Origin: Piper betle
Taxonomy: Eukaryota > Streptophyta > Magnoliopsida > Piperales > Piperaceae
Reading direction: 5' to 3'
NCBI GenBank assembly: GCA_033002965.1
Contig: JAURVB010013607.1
Span: 62,001-126,000, forward strand
Length of the DNA: 64,000 nucleotides
The notes under the pieces are model-generated. The model ran no database searches. It was given only the letters and a program-made list of their open reading frames with translations, and was not told the origin of the DNA. Positions within the stretch are counted from its first letter, which is position 1, and each line of letters starts with the position of its first letter. The translations under genes were made by a program, and so were the position numbers. This document shows positions 17,666 to 30,129 of this stretch, in pieces.

Positions 17666-19389
17666 ATGTTGTTTGGAATCTATTTTGTCCCCTGAAATGT
17701 CATATGCGGTTGGTATTTAAAGGTGTTTCAATGTATTTTTGACCAAGTTCAACCCTAGACTGTCCATATTAGAGTGGTTGGAATTTAATCGTCCATGACG
17801 AATACAAAACATATTGAATAACATTTTGATGCTATGCAATTCCCCTCTTCCCCTAACACGTCATGTACAGTTGGTATTTAAAGGTGCTTCGATGCGTTTT
17901 TCATTGCTTTATTTATTTAGTAAGTTTGAATTGTTTTGTTTTCGTCATGGATAAGATAATAACCTATTAAACCTATAATTTTAGATGGAAACGGAGAAAG
18001 ATGCAAGGCCTTATAATTGCTTGATTTAAATTATTGCGACCGCCATTAAATTACTTCAAACAACAATTGGCAACAATTGAAACACATCTACTCTTTATAA
18101 ATATATATATATATATATATAATTAAAATTTGGCATGTAATGATAAGTAGGAGAATAATTTAAAATAGAATTTACAAAAAAAGGATAATACTGTTTGATG
18201 TCTGGCGGTAGGTTACTTTAGCTTAATTACAAATTAAGAGAAAAATATTAATTGTCTAAAATATTTTTAAGTAAAATAATCAAACCCACAATTTTAATAA
18301 ATTAAATAAATTATCTTTTTTATTATAGGTGCCTAATCACCATCGCCTACTAATCACTGCCTGCCGTTGCCATGGTAGTATCTATCTTGGGGTTTCATCT
18401 TTGATCTTTGCTAGCCCTCGTACCCTTTGAAGTTTGCGCTCGTCTAATGTGGCTGTACATGCACAGGAGATAGAGTTTATGAACAAAATAGGTCAAGATG
18501 CTCCCATTGTCTCGTCATTGTTCAAACATCAAACGCTAACCTTTCCCTAATTATAATTTATTTTTATTATATGCACAAGATAGGGTTTTAAATAACTTGG
18601 TTATAACTCGGCCAATACCATAATCGGTAACTGTTTTCCATACTATTAATCATAGAACTGTTGACTAAATTTGTAAAGTTTTACCATAATCAAAATTTAA
18701 CTGTTTTGTTGTCGATTGAATCATCAATTTGGTTAATTTTTTACCATTACGTAATACATCCACAATAGAAATATATATAAGGTATAAAGTAAAAAACTAT
18801 AGCGGTCAAAATTAGCCTTTAACACAAAATATATAATTTTTTGAATATCTAAATTAAAGTAAATTAATATTATAATCATAACAAAAAGAGACTTTAACAT
18901 ATTGAACTCCAATCATTATAACAATTTTATCTAAAACATACTTCAAGCAAAAAAATAATTTAATATTTATAAGTTGTGATTAAGATAAGAGATTATATTA
19001 AAATTTATTCATAGAGCATATAAAATGATATAATTATACTTAGTGAAATCGGTTACACTATTACGGTTAAACCTCTCCTCTTTTTTCTAAGCCCAACAAC
19101 GACCCATCTACACTATCGCCGCGCGACCACACCGGCATTTCTTGGTATATATCAAAAAGTATCGGGTGTTTTTTCACCGCCCATGTATGTTGCACTAAAC
19201 GATGACCTTAAGCCACACAATAGCGAAGGAGAAGATGCACCCACGGGCCACTTGCGAGCTGGTAGAAGATGTAGCCGCCCGTGAGTTAGACGCGACGGTC
19301 GGCCATGCTGACTGAGCTGCCAATAGAAAATCTTTTTTTTCCAACGGACAGGACCAGAGATGTGGATGAATTGTGCAATTTTCCATATC
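17666..19389. other. AT-rich intergenic DNA
   Basis: I see no supported gene. A diverged direct repeat of about 55 bp (CCCCT...GTCAT...GTTGGTATTTAAAGGTG) occurs near 17690 and 17850, and an (AT)n tract near 18095-18121. A short minus frame at 19195-19386 is unrecognised. Confidence 0.35.
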
Positions 19390-20180
19390 TAATACCTTAC
19401 AATCATAAGGGAAAGATTTTTCCCCCTGATTTACTTTTAATGGGAATTACTCTATCCTTTCTTCTAAGCAAACACAACCTTATGTGAAAAAAATATTCTT
19501 ACAAGATTTATCTCTTTGCACTCGTTGGGAGAGACATCAAACTATATAAAATATGTTTTCTTCTAAAAGTTGGATATGGTCTTTAGGTTGTGTCTATCCA
19601 ATATAGTTCTCTAAAAGAAAAACTGCATCTCTTTGCTATCTAAAAAAATCTATAAATTCTCGTCTTCCCATCTAAATAATTTATTACAATTCGTGATTAT
19701 TTTGCCCTTAAAGATCAACCACTTAAATTATCGTGAGCGAAAATTATAATAGTATGCTATTTATTTTAATTCATTTATTTTTTTAACCATATACATGGTT
19801 CTCTTTTTTATTTAAATAATGTTTTCTATTGAGTTTACTACTCGTTTATTGTGTTTTTATGCATTTGTTTCATAGATATTTCCACTATTACAAAACTAAA
19901 TATTTAAATTTAGTATAAATATAATTCTGTTTTATGCGCCTTTAATGTGGTAAGTGTTCAGTATGAATGTCACTGTCTAATATATTTGTAACAATATTTT
20001 TGTACTTTATGTTTTTTTTAATACTTAACAATAATATGGGAAGATATTTTCTCCCCATATATTCTCTGAAGGAGTACTGTTCTCTCATTCCTTCTAAGCA
20101 GCACAACCTTTAATAGAATCACTCCTACAAAATTTGTCTCTTCATGAAATGATTAACTCTTTGGGAGAGACATCTATGTA

Positions 20181-22444
20181 TGTTCGGGCACGGGATCGTC
20201 CGCCCCCTCGAATCGGTTATGGGGTGTGATTCGGGTTTAAAGGTTCGGTGGGACCGAGGTGCCCTTGCCGCGCAAAGAGATAATGCGATGAAAATAGAAA
20301 CAGTAAAATGACACACATGGAATTTTTTACGTGGTTCCTTAGGGTTCAACTTGAATCCTTAAGTCAGTCCACGGTGAGATTAGTACTCACAATCCACTAT
20401 TTCTCCTTTGATTTTTACAAGTTACACAAAACAGTGAATTTTTGCCACCGGTAAATCAATTCGCTTAAGATCTTTGACTCTAATGCCAATATTTATCCCC
20501 TTCTGCTTTTTAAATCCTTAAAATGACCCTACTAATCTGTCCAGAGCGTCCAAAAATGGTGGGGTAATAAGTTTCGGCTCAATCCAAGATCTATAATGCC
20601 TTCAAATTATTTTGGAACGCTAATACACTGAACCGGCCGTTCCGAGTTAGTTTAAACCAAATAAATACTGGACCGGACCGGATGGCGTGCGCAGGCTATC
20701 TTTCCTTTATGCGTACGCCAGTCTGCTTCTGGTATACGGTGCGCCAACTCGAATCCGGGTCACAGGGCGGGTCTCGGACACGATCACGGTTCCGGGTCTG
20801 TTCGCGGGTCTAGCAATTCGTGGGGCAGATGGATCTGATCACGGACCTGGCAGGAAAGCGGACTCGGTCAGAGGTAAACGGGCACGACAGACCCGGCTAC
20901 GGTGTGACGCGGCGGCGCTTTTGGGGCTCCAGCGGTGGCTTTTCTGGTGTCTGATGGTGGCGGAGTTCACCCAGAACTGTAGATCTCAAAATGGTGAAGG
21001 TCTTGGAGGTGGTCCGACAGTCAGCGGCGGCTCCGGTCGGTCGGTCGGATGCCAAAAAGTTGGACACTTTTCTGCACTTTTGTGCTACGCTGCTCCGATC
21101 GGTCACTTCTCAATTTTTTCCGGCGACCTCAGCGACAAACTCCGGCGGTTCTCGGCATGTTCTTGTAGATCACTTCTCCATCTTCACTTGATATCAACAG
21201 AAGGTCTGGAAACGACCGGCGCCGATCGAAAAACGGCCGCGAAATCAGCTCTCCGCGACTATTTTCCACTCTGTTTTCTGCTTTTCTTCTGGTCGGATGG
21301 GTCTCTTCGTGGCTTTTCTCCGGCGACTGCAATGGCGAACACCGGAAAAGCTCACTTTGGGTTTGTAAAATACTTCTCCTTTTTCATTTTGGTTACCACT
21401 TTGGGGCTGGTAACTATCAGTGGTGGTCAGAAAATGGCTGCGAAATCTGGCTTTTGCTGCTGTGACTGCTCTGTTTTCTATCTTTTCCTCTGGTATTCGT
21501 GGCTTTTCTCCGGCGACTGCAATGGCGAACACCAGCGAAGCTCACTTTGGGTTTCGAGACCACTCCTCCGTCTTCACATTTCACTCCACGGCGGCGCTGG
21601 GAACGGCCGTCACTGATCGAAAAGAACCAGCGAAATCTGCTCTTCGTTGCTTTGTTTTCCGCCTTCTCCCTCCCTTCTCTGGTGGGGTGCTTCGTGGCAA
21701 TTTCCAAACGATGACAGGAGTCTCCGACGGCAAATCCTCGAGGCGTTGTGTAGGGGGCACTTCAAGTTTCACGCCCGTGGTCTCGGACTGGTCCAATACG
21801 GCCAATGTTACCCAAAAATTGGACGCTGAACCTGCAAAACAGAGATGCTATCTTCTTCTTCATTGCCGGCGGGTTTGGGCACAGCTTTGGCTGGCGGCTT
21901 GGCTTTGAGGGAAGTGAGAGAATACCGGGAATGGAGAGAGGTCTTGGATGGACATTGGCGTTGGAGACCTTGCTTCACCGGTCTTCTCCTCTTCTCATGG
22001 CGATGGCGACAATTTCACAGTAGAGTCTTTATTCCGGCATGTGCAACAGCAACAAGGTAGGTTTCATCTTCAAGGCTATGAAAATGTTCTCTTTGGCAAT
22101 GCTTCACAGAAAAGATGGCGGTGTGGTTGGCCAGGGGGTCGCCGGAGATAAATCTCTGGCGAGGGGCTCTTCCCCTGTTCTTTCTTCTATTTCTCTTCTT
22201 TTCAACGTACGAGCCCCCTTTTCCCAATACGTCGGGCTTTGTCTTTTACAGAGTTTTCCACGCTTCTTCTGTTTCGAGATTACAGGCGTGGGATCATAAA
22301 CCGTCAGGATTTTCCACCCAAATTCTCTCTTTCAGTTTTGAATGACGGAGACTTTTTCTCTTGTAATCTCCTCTGGCAGTTTTATAATAGCATGGACCAA
22401 TTCTTTAGAAATTATACACGTGGCCGGATAAATACGCGCAAACA
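20181..22444 (+). mobile_element. LTR-like insertion, 2264 bp, with 5-bp target duplication
   Basis: The ends are TGTTCGGGCA and CGCAAACA (TGTT...AACA), flanked by ATGTA at 20176-20180 and 22445-22449. The TACGTGGTTCC stretch near 20330 resembles segments I associate with plant copia LTRs. I see no protease, reverse transcriptase or integrase motif and no second LTR, so a solo LTR is most likely. The 309-codon frame at 20687-21616 runs through GC-rich repeats and resembles no protein family; I do not call it a gene. Confidence 0.7.
21230..21620 (+). repeat. Internal ~190-bp tandem repeats in the insertion
   Basis: CGTGGCTTTTCTCCGGCGAC followed by TGCAATGGCGAACACC and CTCACTTTGGGTTT occurs near 21310 and again near 21500. 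Flanking GCGAAATC(A/T)G(C/G) motifs recur near 21240, 21435 and 21630. The period is about 190 bp with two to three units. Several overlapping frames here are by-products of this repeat. Confidence 0.7.
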
Positions 22445-22930
22445 ATGTACAATATGTTTTTTTATAAAAAGATTTACTCCTTAGACTTTGTCCATCTAAT
22501 GAGGTTATCTCTAAAAGGCTGCAACCATTTGCCATCTAAAAAATTTATAAACTTTCATCTTCATATCTAAATAATTTATTGTAATTTGTGATTATTTTGC
22601 CCTTAAAAGATCAACCTCTTAAACTATCGTGAATGGAAAAATATTGTAGTATGTTAATTATTTTGTTTTTTATTTTGATTCATTTATTTTTTTAATCATA
22701 TATCTGGCGCTCTTTTTTATTTGAATTATGATTTCTATAAGTTTTATCACTCGGCTACCGTACTTTTATACATTTTTTAATAGGTTACTGCTACTATTTC
22801 AAAACTAAATATCTAAATTTAGTATACATGTGGTTGTTTTTCATGTGGTTTTTATGTGGTTAATAAGTGTTCAGTTTGAATGTCATTGTTTAATATAATT
22901 ATTGAAAATATTCTTGTATTTTATATTTTC

Positions 22931-23487
22931 TCATATTTTTGTTTTGATTAATATGCAAAAATTATAAAAAATGTAAATGTTTCCCTTGTTGAATTTATAA
23001 AATTTGTTCAATCCAAAGTCTAGTGTTATTTTTTATTTTTGTCTATTAGTGTTATTACAATATTTTTTAAATTATCTATGCCATTTCCTTATCATTTTTT
23101 TCTGAACACATTTTCCTTTCCTTATCATCTTTGTAATATATTCGTATGATTATTTTTTTAATACACTTCTTCAGCTATTATCTATTATATTTAGTTTTTT
23201 TCTTTATAATTTTATGATGTATTTTAGGTTGAAGTTTTAAAAATTATTTTTGTATATTTGTGTTATGAAATTATTTTTATTTAATCATGTCTAACGTTGC
23301 TTCAAAATTTATTATTATTCTTTTAATATTATTTTAAAAACTCAATGACCATTCATTAAAAACTATTTTTTATTAAATATAAATATTAAAATTTTTATTT
23401 TTTCTATCTTAATTGATTTTTATACTCTCATGTTCTGTGGGTGTTTTCATTAATTATTTATTAATTATGCTACATCAGCTATACATC
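22931..23487. other. Very AT-rich intergenic DNA
   Basis: I see nothing beyond low-complexity A/T sequence. Confidence 0.4.
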
Positions 23488-23664
23488 CCTTATGCCAGAA
23501 GCATATTAACGTCACTTTTGATCCGTTTTTTTGTAATAATTAATTAATTTCAGTATGGCGCAATACACCAAATCCCAAGATTGAACAGAGACTTGTGCTA
23601 TACTGAAATTAATTAATTATTATAAAAAGGGAATTAAAAGTGTAGAAATGCTATGGCGTAAATT
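23488..23664. repeat. Foldback hairpin element
   Basis: The left arm 23526-23556 and right arm 23600-23629 are inverted copies with a long identical core (AATTAATTAATTTCAGTAT and its complement) and a 43-base loop. Weaker pairing extends outward through CACTTTT and TATGCCA-AAGCAT motifs to about 23488 and 23664. It could be a small MITE or a hairpin-RNA source. No target duplication is evident. Confidence 0.6.
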
Positions 23665-23970
23665 TTTTTAGACGCGAATTTTGTGAACAGTTAATTTTTT
23701 TACTTATTTATCTAAATCACGAATCTAGCCACCGTCGAACTTTGCTGCCCTCGGTAAAATCGGGCTAAAGGGTGTCGGGTCTGGCCTACGCCAGTCGGAT
23801 CCGTGCACGACCAGACCGCGTAAACAGGCCCTGCTGCCCGACCCGGATTGACTGTGACGGCCATGGGGATGGATAGTATTTATTATGAAATTTTTAAAAT
23901 TTAGATTAATTATGGACCGTTCTTGTCGTCAGATGGCGAGATTGATTTAGAGGCAAAAAAATCACCCAAT

Positions 23971-24225
23971 ATATTCTTGGACTTAAAAAGAGACAGGGTT
24001 GGTTCAGTGCACCCGATCGCTTCGGATGCAGTAAATAAGAATATACGAATTAGCAGTTGTATAAGTTGGATTAGCAGTGGTATGCTACTGCTAATTCATA
24101 TATTTTTATTGACTGCATTAAAAGTGATACTTGCAGCCTAAGGGGTGTGCCTGAGACGAGGCTGCCTTCCTCTCTCTAAGGAACTCGTTTTGTCTCTCCC
24201 TGTCTCTTTTTAAGTCCAAGAATAT
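23971..24225. repeat. MITE-like foldback with 28-bp perfect terminal inverted repeats
   Basis: ATATTCTTGGACTTAAAAAG plus AGACAGGG (23971-23998) is perfectly complementary to 24198-24225. Inner segments also pair (ATGCAGT-AATAA-AATATA, GAATTAGCAG), with a centre near 24070. The element is about 255 bp. The ATG frame at 23923-24141 runs into it and is not a gene. Confidence 0.7.
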
Positions 24226-25219
24226 TTCTATTCTACCATTTTAATGATTCTATTTAATGGATGTTCCCTTATGTGTGGCAAGTTCATGTTTTCTTGCCTA
24301 ATTTTTACTCAAGAATATTATGCTTTTTAAATCACTTACCACTCATTTGCTTGCAACTCTTAAGAATTAATTAGTTGCAGATGAACATTCAAACCTATTT
24401 TATATGTTCATTTGGTTGCAATATTTGTTACCCCTTGATTCCTTTTTGTTGCTCCTTGACTCCTTTGTTACTCATTGCTTTTCTTGTAAATATTGTCACA
24501 TGGATAGGCATAGTTATTTTTTAAATTAATAATCAGAGCGCACTCGCCCCTCTTAATTCATATCCATATCCATGTCCATATCCGTCCTCCGCCACCCTTA
24601 GCATGTAGCATAACTCACGACTCTATTCCAAGACAAGATAATATGCCAAAACTTCCAAAAGTTAAATTACAGCATATTGGTTGGTGCGTGCTGCTTTCTC
24701 CTTCCTGACCCCATATGGGCAAGGAGCTGTGAAACATGCCCATCAACTTTGTCATCTGTCAAGGACAAGCCTAGCTAGATACCCTGAAAAAAGGCGCCCA
24801 CTTTCCCGGTCTCAGACTATCTTTTATTACACACGTCTCTTTGGAATTTGTAAGAGAAAGAAAATGAAAGATCTCTCCAGAAGGTTGCATAAAAGGGCAG
24901 TTTGAGGAATCAATGCCCCATGGAGATATACCAAGTAATCTCACGGGCTTTCAAAAAAAAAACTTTGGAGTTTGTGGCAGAAGGAAAGCGGAAAAGTCAA
25001 TCCTAGATACAAGAGAAAGGTACTCACAGTCTGCAAAAGTGGGGGAGCGTGATCTCCATTGAAAAAATAAAAGATATCAATCAGTCCCTACGACCAATGC
25101 ATTTGCCATAAAAAACGCAGCTAATTTCCTCGTTCAGTCCCATTTCTTGGATTCTCTGCTCTTTGATCCGACGGCCTTGATTCGATCTTGTGCATTGGCG
25201 TACGCGGCCTCTCTTTGCG
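24226..25219. other. Intergenic DNA
   Basis: I see no recognisable gene. The 74-codon plus frame at 24681-24905 has no identifiable domain. Confidence 0.3.
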
Positions 25220-25227
25220 TATTTAAG
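25220..25227 (+). promoter_or_regulatory. Candidate TATA box
   Basis: TATTTAAG lies 37 bases before the start codon of the small ORF at 25264. The spacing is plausible only if the leader is very short. Confidence 0.3.
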
Positions 25228-25263
25228 TGACTGCTTCATCTACTTAGTTGCCTCAGCTGGAAA

Positions 25264-25458
25264 GTGTCGAAGATCTTTGGTTTTTTTCTCGTCTTTCTTG
25301 TAATAGATGGGGTGATGTTGACGGAGCTCCCCTCAATCCAACGTATGGAAAGAAAGAGGCATGCTGCGGCTGCTAGTTCATGGATTCCTATTGACTGCAT
25401 TGGCGGTGAGGTGCAGTTGAAGGGCATGCATGAACTAGGAGATGACGCTAGTCTCTAA
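25264..25458 (+). CDS. Possible small secreted peptide precursor, 64 aa
   Basis: I do not recognise this frame. It starts MSKIFGFFLVFLVIDGVML, a short basic start followed by a hydrophobic stretch, which resembles a signal peptide. A basic RMERKRH stretch follows at about residues 27-33, then an acidic tail. Apart from one Cys it has no cysteine pattern and does not match the CLE, RALF, PSK or CEP consensus. A TATA-like box sits upstream, and downstream a TCCTTGCAG-like splice acceptor near 25702 could mean that the frame continues in a second exon (open to 25951). It could equally be a chance frame. Confidence 0.25.
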   Translation: MSKIFGFFLVFLVIDGVMLTELPSIQRMERKRHAAAASSWIPIDCIGGEVQLKGMHELGDDASL

Positions 25459-28400
25459 TTTCTTTGCTTGGATTGAAGGGAGCTCCTCTTGTCTTCCTCT
25501 GTTTTTTTCAAATCTAGGAATGCGTTTTTTCTTTGTCTATAATATATTCTGGTTTTTTTATGTTACCCTGGATGTGGATGGTGAATGTTACGTGGCCCTA
25601 TCATTATTTGACTGCGGAGCAAATATTTACAGCTATAGAAGTTGGTTTCTCCATTGAATAGCTATTTACTTCTGTGATGCTTCCTGTTCTTGTCCTTGCA
25701 GGATGGTGCTTCGTCTTGATCTTGCTTCAAGAAATTTGGTATTTGAATGGCGACCATACTTTGGTGCTTCATTTCGATCTATATGGAACAATGGATCTCG
25801 AGTCCTTCACAACATACTCAACTTCTGTTGCTTTTTCTTTATATTATTAAGTTGTAGCCCTTCCGTTACATCCCAAGCAGGATTCTTTAGAGCGCAGTTA
25901 TTCAAATCGGATTTAGTCCGTCTGAAGTGTAATCGTAATTGGATCTATTAAAAAAATTACAGTGAATATTGTATACCTTTTATTTGTTTATATCTTTTAT
26001 TTATCATCCATGTATTCATATACAATAAAATTTAACTATTACATTTTGATTAAATTTTGAAACAGTTTCATCAATTACATTTTTTTTGAAGGTCATTACC
26101 AAGCCAAAACTTTCATACGGTTAAAATCATTGCATGAAGTTTTGCATGAAATAAGAATTATTATGTAGCTTTTAGACGTGAAAAAATAGCATGTTTAGGC
26201 CCTGATATTTCTCTAAAATATTTATCATGCATATTGAACTCTCAAGTGAATCTATCCATTTAAAGTTCAATTTTCTTGGTACAATTTGGATGAAGTTTTC
26301 TTTGTAACATCTTCCCCCAACGACGTTTATTGCGTTGCATTGATTTAAAGATCGACCTCCGTGTAAGATCATATTACGCCAACCTTCAAATCACTTCTAT
26401 CCTGGACAACTATCTCTATGAGTTAACGAGTTCGTATTTTGTTGGAAATCGATCTAATTGTATACGGACTTGCGGTACTTAAAAATTTTGATGGACTGTT
26501 GAATATCTCTATTGAATATGGGGAGCAATTATCACCTTGATGGCATCATGGAAGAAAAAAGTTAAAATGGATTATATCAGTGTGGGGTGCAATTATCACC
26601 TTAAATGGCATCACAGAAAAAGCCGTAATGGATTAGACGAGTTCGTTTCCGCGTGTCTCAGAATAGCTTTTTAAATAATTATTCGAATTTAAATATTTGT
26701 ATGCAACTAGTATTGTTGTTTTTAGTCTTGTATTTTATATGACATTTCAACGAAGGTTTTAAGTCAGTCATGAATATATACAAGTATTGGATAATCAAAG
26801 CTAGGAATCCACCAAGGCCCAAGAAATGAATCTACCCGGCAAGCAAACGAGAAGTATGGAGTAATGCAAGCAGCCTAAAAATCAAATGACAAAAATTATG
26901 ATTCTAATAATAGAAACCTAAAGTAAGAATTCTAATGGTCCAATTGTTGAGTTCTCAACTCACTTAGTTATAATCGCAATCACGTTGCTTTCATTGGCTT
27001 CACCATTTCCGTATCTTAAAGTGTATAAATGGGTGTGCGGCCCTATTGTGCCCTCTCACCCTTTCCTTTTGACAGGGTGGTCAAATGTGGCCACGTCAGT
27101 AATATATAATATTTAGAGTTATTATACGACCCGGAACTCGAGAGAAAATTTTAATGTGAGGGTCAAAAATAATTTATGTTTCAAATGATAGGGGATGACA
27201 TGGAATGTCAATGGTATGCTATGTTTCGTGAAAAAATCGACAACCAAATCATTTTATTTAATCATCAAGATAGCGGGGAATAATTCTTTACCCTTAAATA
27301 ATTAGTTGTATAATTAATCTTGATTGATTATTGAGGTAAGTTTAAAGTCTAGATATAGTTTAAACAATCAAAGAAAAATTTTATTTAATCAAATGTATAA
27401 TAATTTAATTAAGAGAACTTAATTATTTGACAATACTTAGTTACATAACTTATTAACTGAGTAATTTTGTAAATGTATCTTTCATTATTTACTTAGTTAA
27501 TTAATTATTTTGAATCCATTATTACTAGTAGTTACACAACTTATTTAATTGACTACATGGTTAAGTCCAACTAATATTAAAATTAAGAATTGTTAGCTAA
27601 CCCATATTATCAAACTCCCATTTAACCACTTACGAGTATAAACTTAATTTGTATTATAATCAATCAATAAGTTAATTGGTCATTCAAACTTATAGCACTA
27701 CAATAATTTAATAATAACTCGTTATAAATCTTTATCCTAATTATAGGTGATGTATAAATAAAACAATTAATGGGCTGACCGGTTAATCTCACCATAATAA
27801 AAATATATTTTAACCCATTCATGCGTTAATCACCCACAACCCAATTGGTTATCTTCGTTACATGACCACATTTTATTCATAGTACCCACCCAGACATATC
27901 AAACCCTAATATTCACCTCGTTAAAATTCACCCCGAAAACAACCACATTGCAAGAACACTTTATTCCATGTTAATTTCATTAAAACAAACAACTTGACTT
28001 GGACACATTACTATATATAAAACAACAAGAATACCCCTTAATTGTCATGTAATTATTATTACTATCATATTTACATATCAAAGTCATGTTAATTAAACTA
28101 GTTACTTCTCATACACGTGTAATATAATAAAATAATTAATTAAGTACACTAAACATTGTGCAACCCCTTGCTTAACATATCTAACCCCCTAAATTAATTA
28201 CTATATTAGCATGACAACACATATCAACACACACCATTACCCAAAGCATAAACGATTTAATACCTTAATCACACTCATATCACAACATCTTCAATTGTAA
28301 TCTAACCCATACACTTGAGACTAAATTTTCAATCTGACAATTTATAATACTTATTACTACCCTAATAGAACAAGACAACACCGAACCAATTCAGAAATAA

Positions 28401-29339
28401 GCAACTAAGATAAGTTATTAGTAACAGATAATGATCATGACTCATTTAAATCAAGACAACTTTTTAAATATGCATCTTACCTACTTGCCTCTTACAAGTA
28501 TAGATCACATGCAGTAGTGCCCATTTACATCTAAGTATCGCTAGAATTTCCTAAATGGCTGCAATATGCCAAAACCTTTTCCTAACAACTAGATACATAC
28601 AGAGAAAATAACGACGGCCGAGAATGGCACGAACGGTAAGTCGACGCCAAAATAAAAGCAACACAAGCATAAACATTCATTCACGAAAAACAAGCACTCA
28701 AAAAAAAAAAGAATTGTGACCAAACATGCATTAACATCTTTTTTGCATGAACTGACAACAAAGAATAATTTGCATTCATGAATAGAACAACTACACAATG
28801 ATCCTAAACATGGCTGAATGCATGATAGTAAAGATAAAATGACCTGTGAACAGATCAATTGTGAGGTGTACCTATTACCTATGCTGTGACGAGAAGACGG
28901 AGAACCGGAGAATGTGGATAGATCATGTTATCGTGCTTAAATGAGTGCAGAGATGGATAGATATGGAAAATTAAACTCTTTTAAAACAGAGGGGTGTAAG
29001 TAATACTTTTTTTTAACAGTAGGGTGCTGACAAACTTAAGGAAGGGTTTGGGTCTATATTTGTATATGATTTAAATTTAAAAATTTAAATTTAAATTTGA
29101 TCAAAATCCAATAAGTATATCCTTACCATATTTGTAGATGATCCAAATACGCGAAACTCATATCCCACACAATTGAATAAATTAATATTTATATATATAT
29201 AATATAATATAAAATTTGAGAAAAATAATTAAAAAATATTATTATAAATATTTTAAAATATAATTTTATAAAATATTATCTATTTAGATAATATACAAAT
29301 CGATTCCCCTTAAATTTATATTTAATTCAAATATTTTCG

Positions 29340-29379
<40 letters not shown>

Positions 29380-30029
29380 AAATTCAAATTTTATACAAAT
29401 TAGATTTATGGATATCAGATATCCAAACTATCCTTAGACAAAAGTGTGAGTGGGTTTTGCTCATACAAAAACCCATGTTGAGCGATCCATTTCTCGCACT
29501 AGATTTTTATATAATGCATATTTAATACTTATTTTTATATTTTTTTGGAATTAAGAAAATATAAGTTGTATATGATATTTTCAATAAAAATCTCTTAGTA
29601 TGGATAAACTTAAAATATTTTATATGTAAATTTTATTTTTATTGATAATCTTTTTTTACATTTACCGTTATTTATAAATAATTGGTAAACATAATATTTA
29701 TAAGATGATTATATATAAAATTATAAAAAAATTGATAAATATGATAATTAATTGCACAAAGTTGATAAATATGAAAATTAATAAATATGACATGCCTGTA
29801 TAAGATAAGCGTAATTATTATGACTATATTGATTTATACAATAAGTATAAAATATTGATTAACATAATATCCATATATAATTTAATATAAACATACAAAA
29901 TCATTAAAAATTAATAGACATAGACTACATTAACTTATAACATAAATATACAAAATTGATAAGTATGCCATTAATCTTTTTATAAACTCAATAATTATTA
30001 CAGAGTTTAATGGATGTTTTTTTAAAAAA
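25459..30029. other. Long AT-rich intergenic DNA
   Basis: I see no supported gene. There is a roughly 60-bp direct repeat (GCAATTATCACCTT...ATGGCATCA) at about 26524 and 26589, and a long (AT)n tract at 29346-29374. The ATCTTCCCCCAACGACG block near 26310 looks like LTR-derived DNA. A TATAAA at 29981-29986, about 150 bases before the next start codon, could serve the BTB gene. Confidence 0.4.
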
Positions 30030-30129
30030 AGAGAGAGTTGGCGAAGACCGTTGAGCTTCCTTTACGCCGTCATCACCACGCCTTAGGGTTTCCTTCACGA
30101 CGCTCCACCAGCGGCGACCTCCACCGGCG

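Larger units (their letters stand above)
19404..22930 (+). repeat. 634-bp tandem duplication, second unit split by an insertion
   Basis: Unit 1 spans about 19404-20037. Unit 2 starts at about 20038 and runs to 20175, then resumes at 22450-22930. Shared landmarks are CCTTCTAAGCA-CACAACCTT, GGGAGAGACATC, ATATGTTTT, CATCTAAATAATTTATT, TGATTATTTTGCCCTTAAA and AAGTGTTCAGT. When the material between 20176 and 22449 is removed the second unit is continuous. I do not recognise the unit itself. Confidence 0.75.

Noticed and set aside
20687..21616. Longest plus-strand frame in the 20-22 kb region (309 codons)
   Set aside because: It lies wholly inside a TG...CA element with target duplications, spans internal tandem repeats and resembles no protein family.
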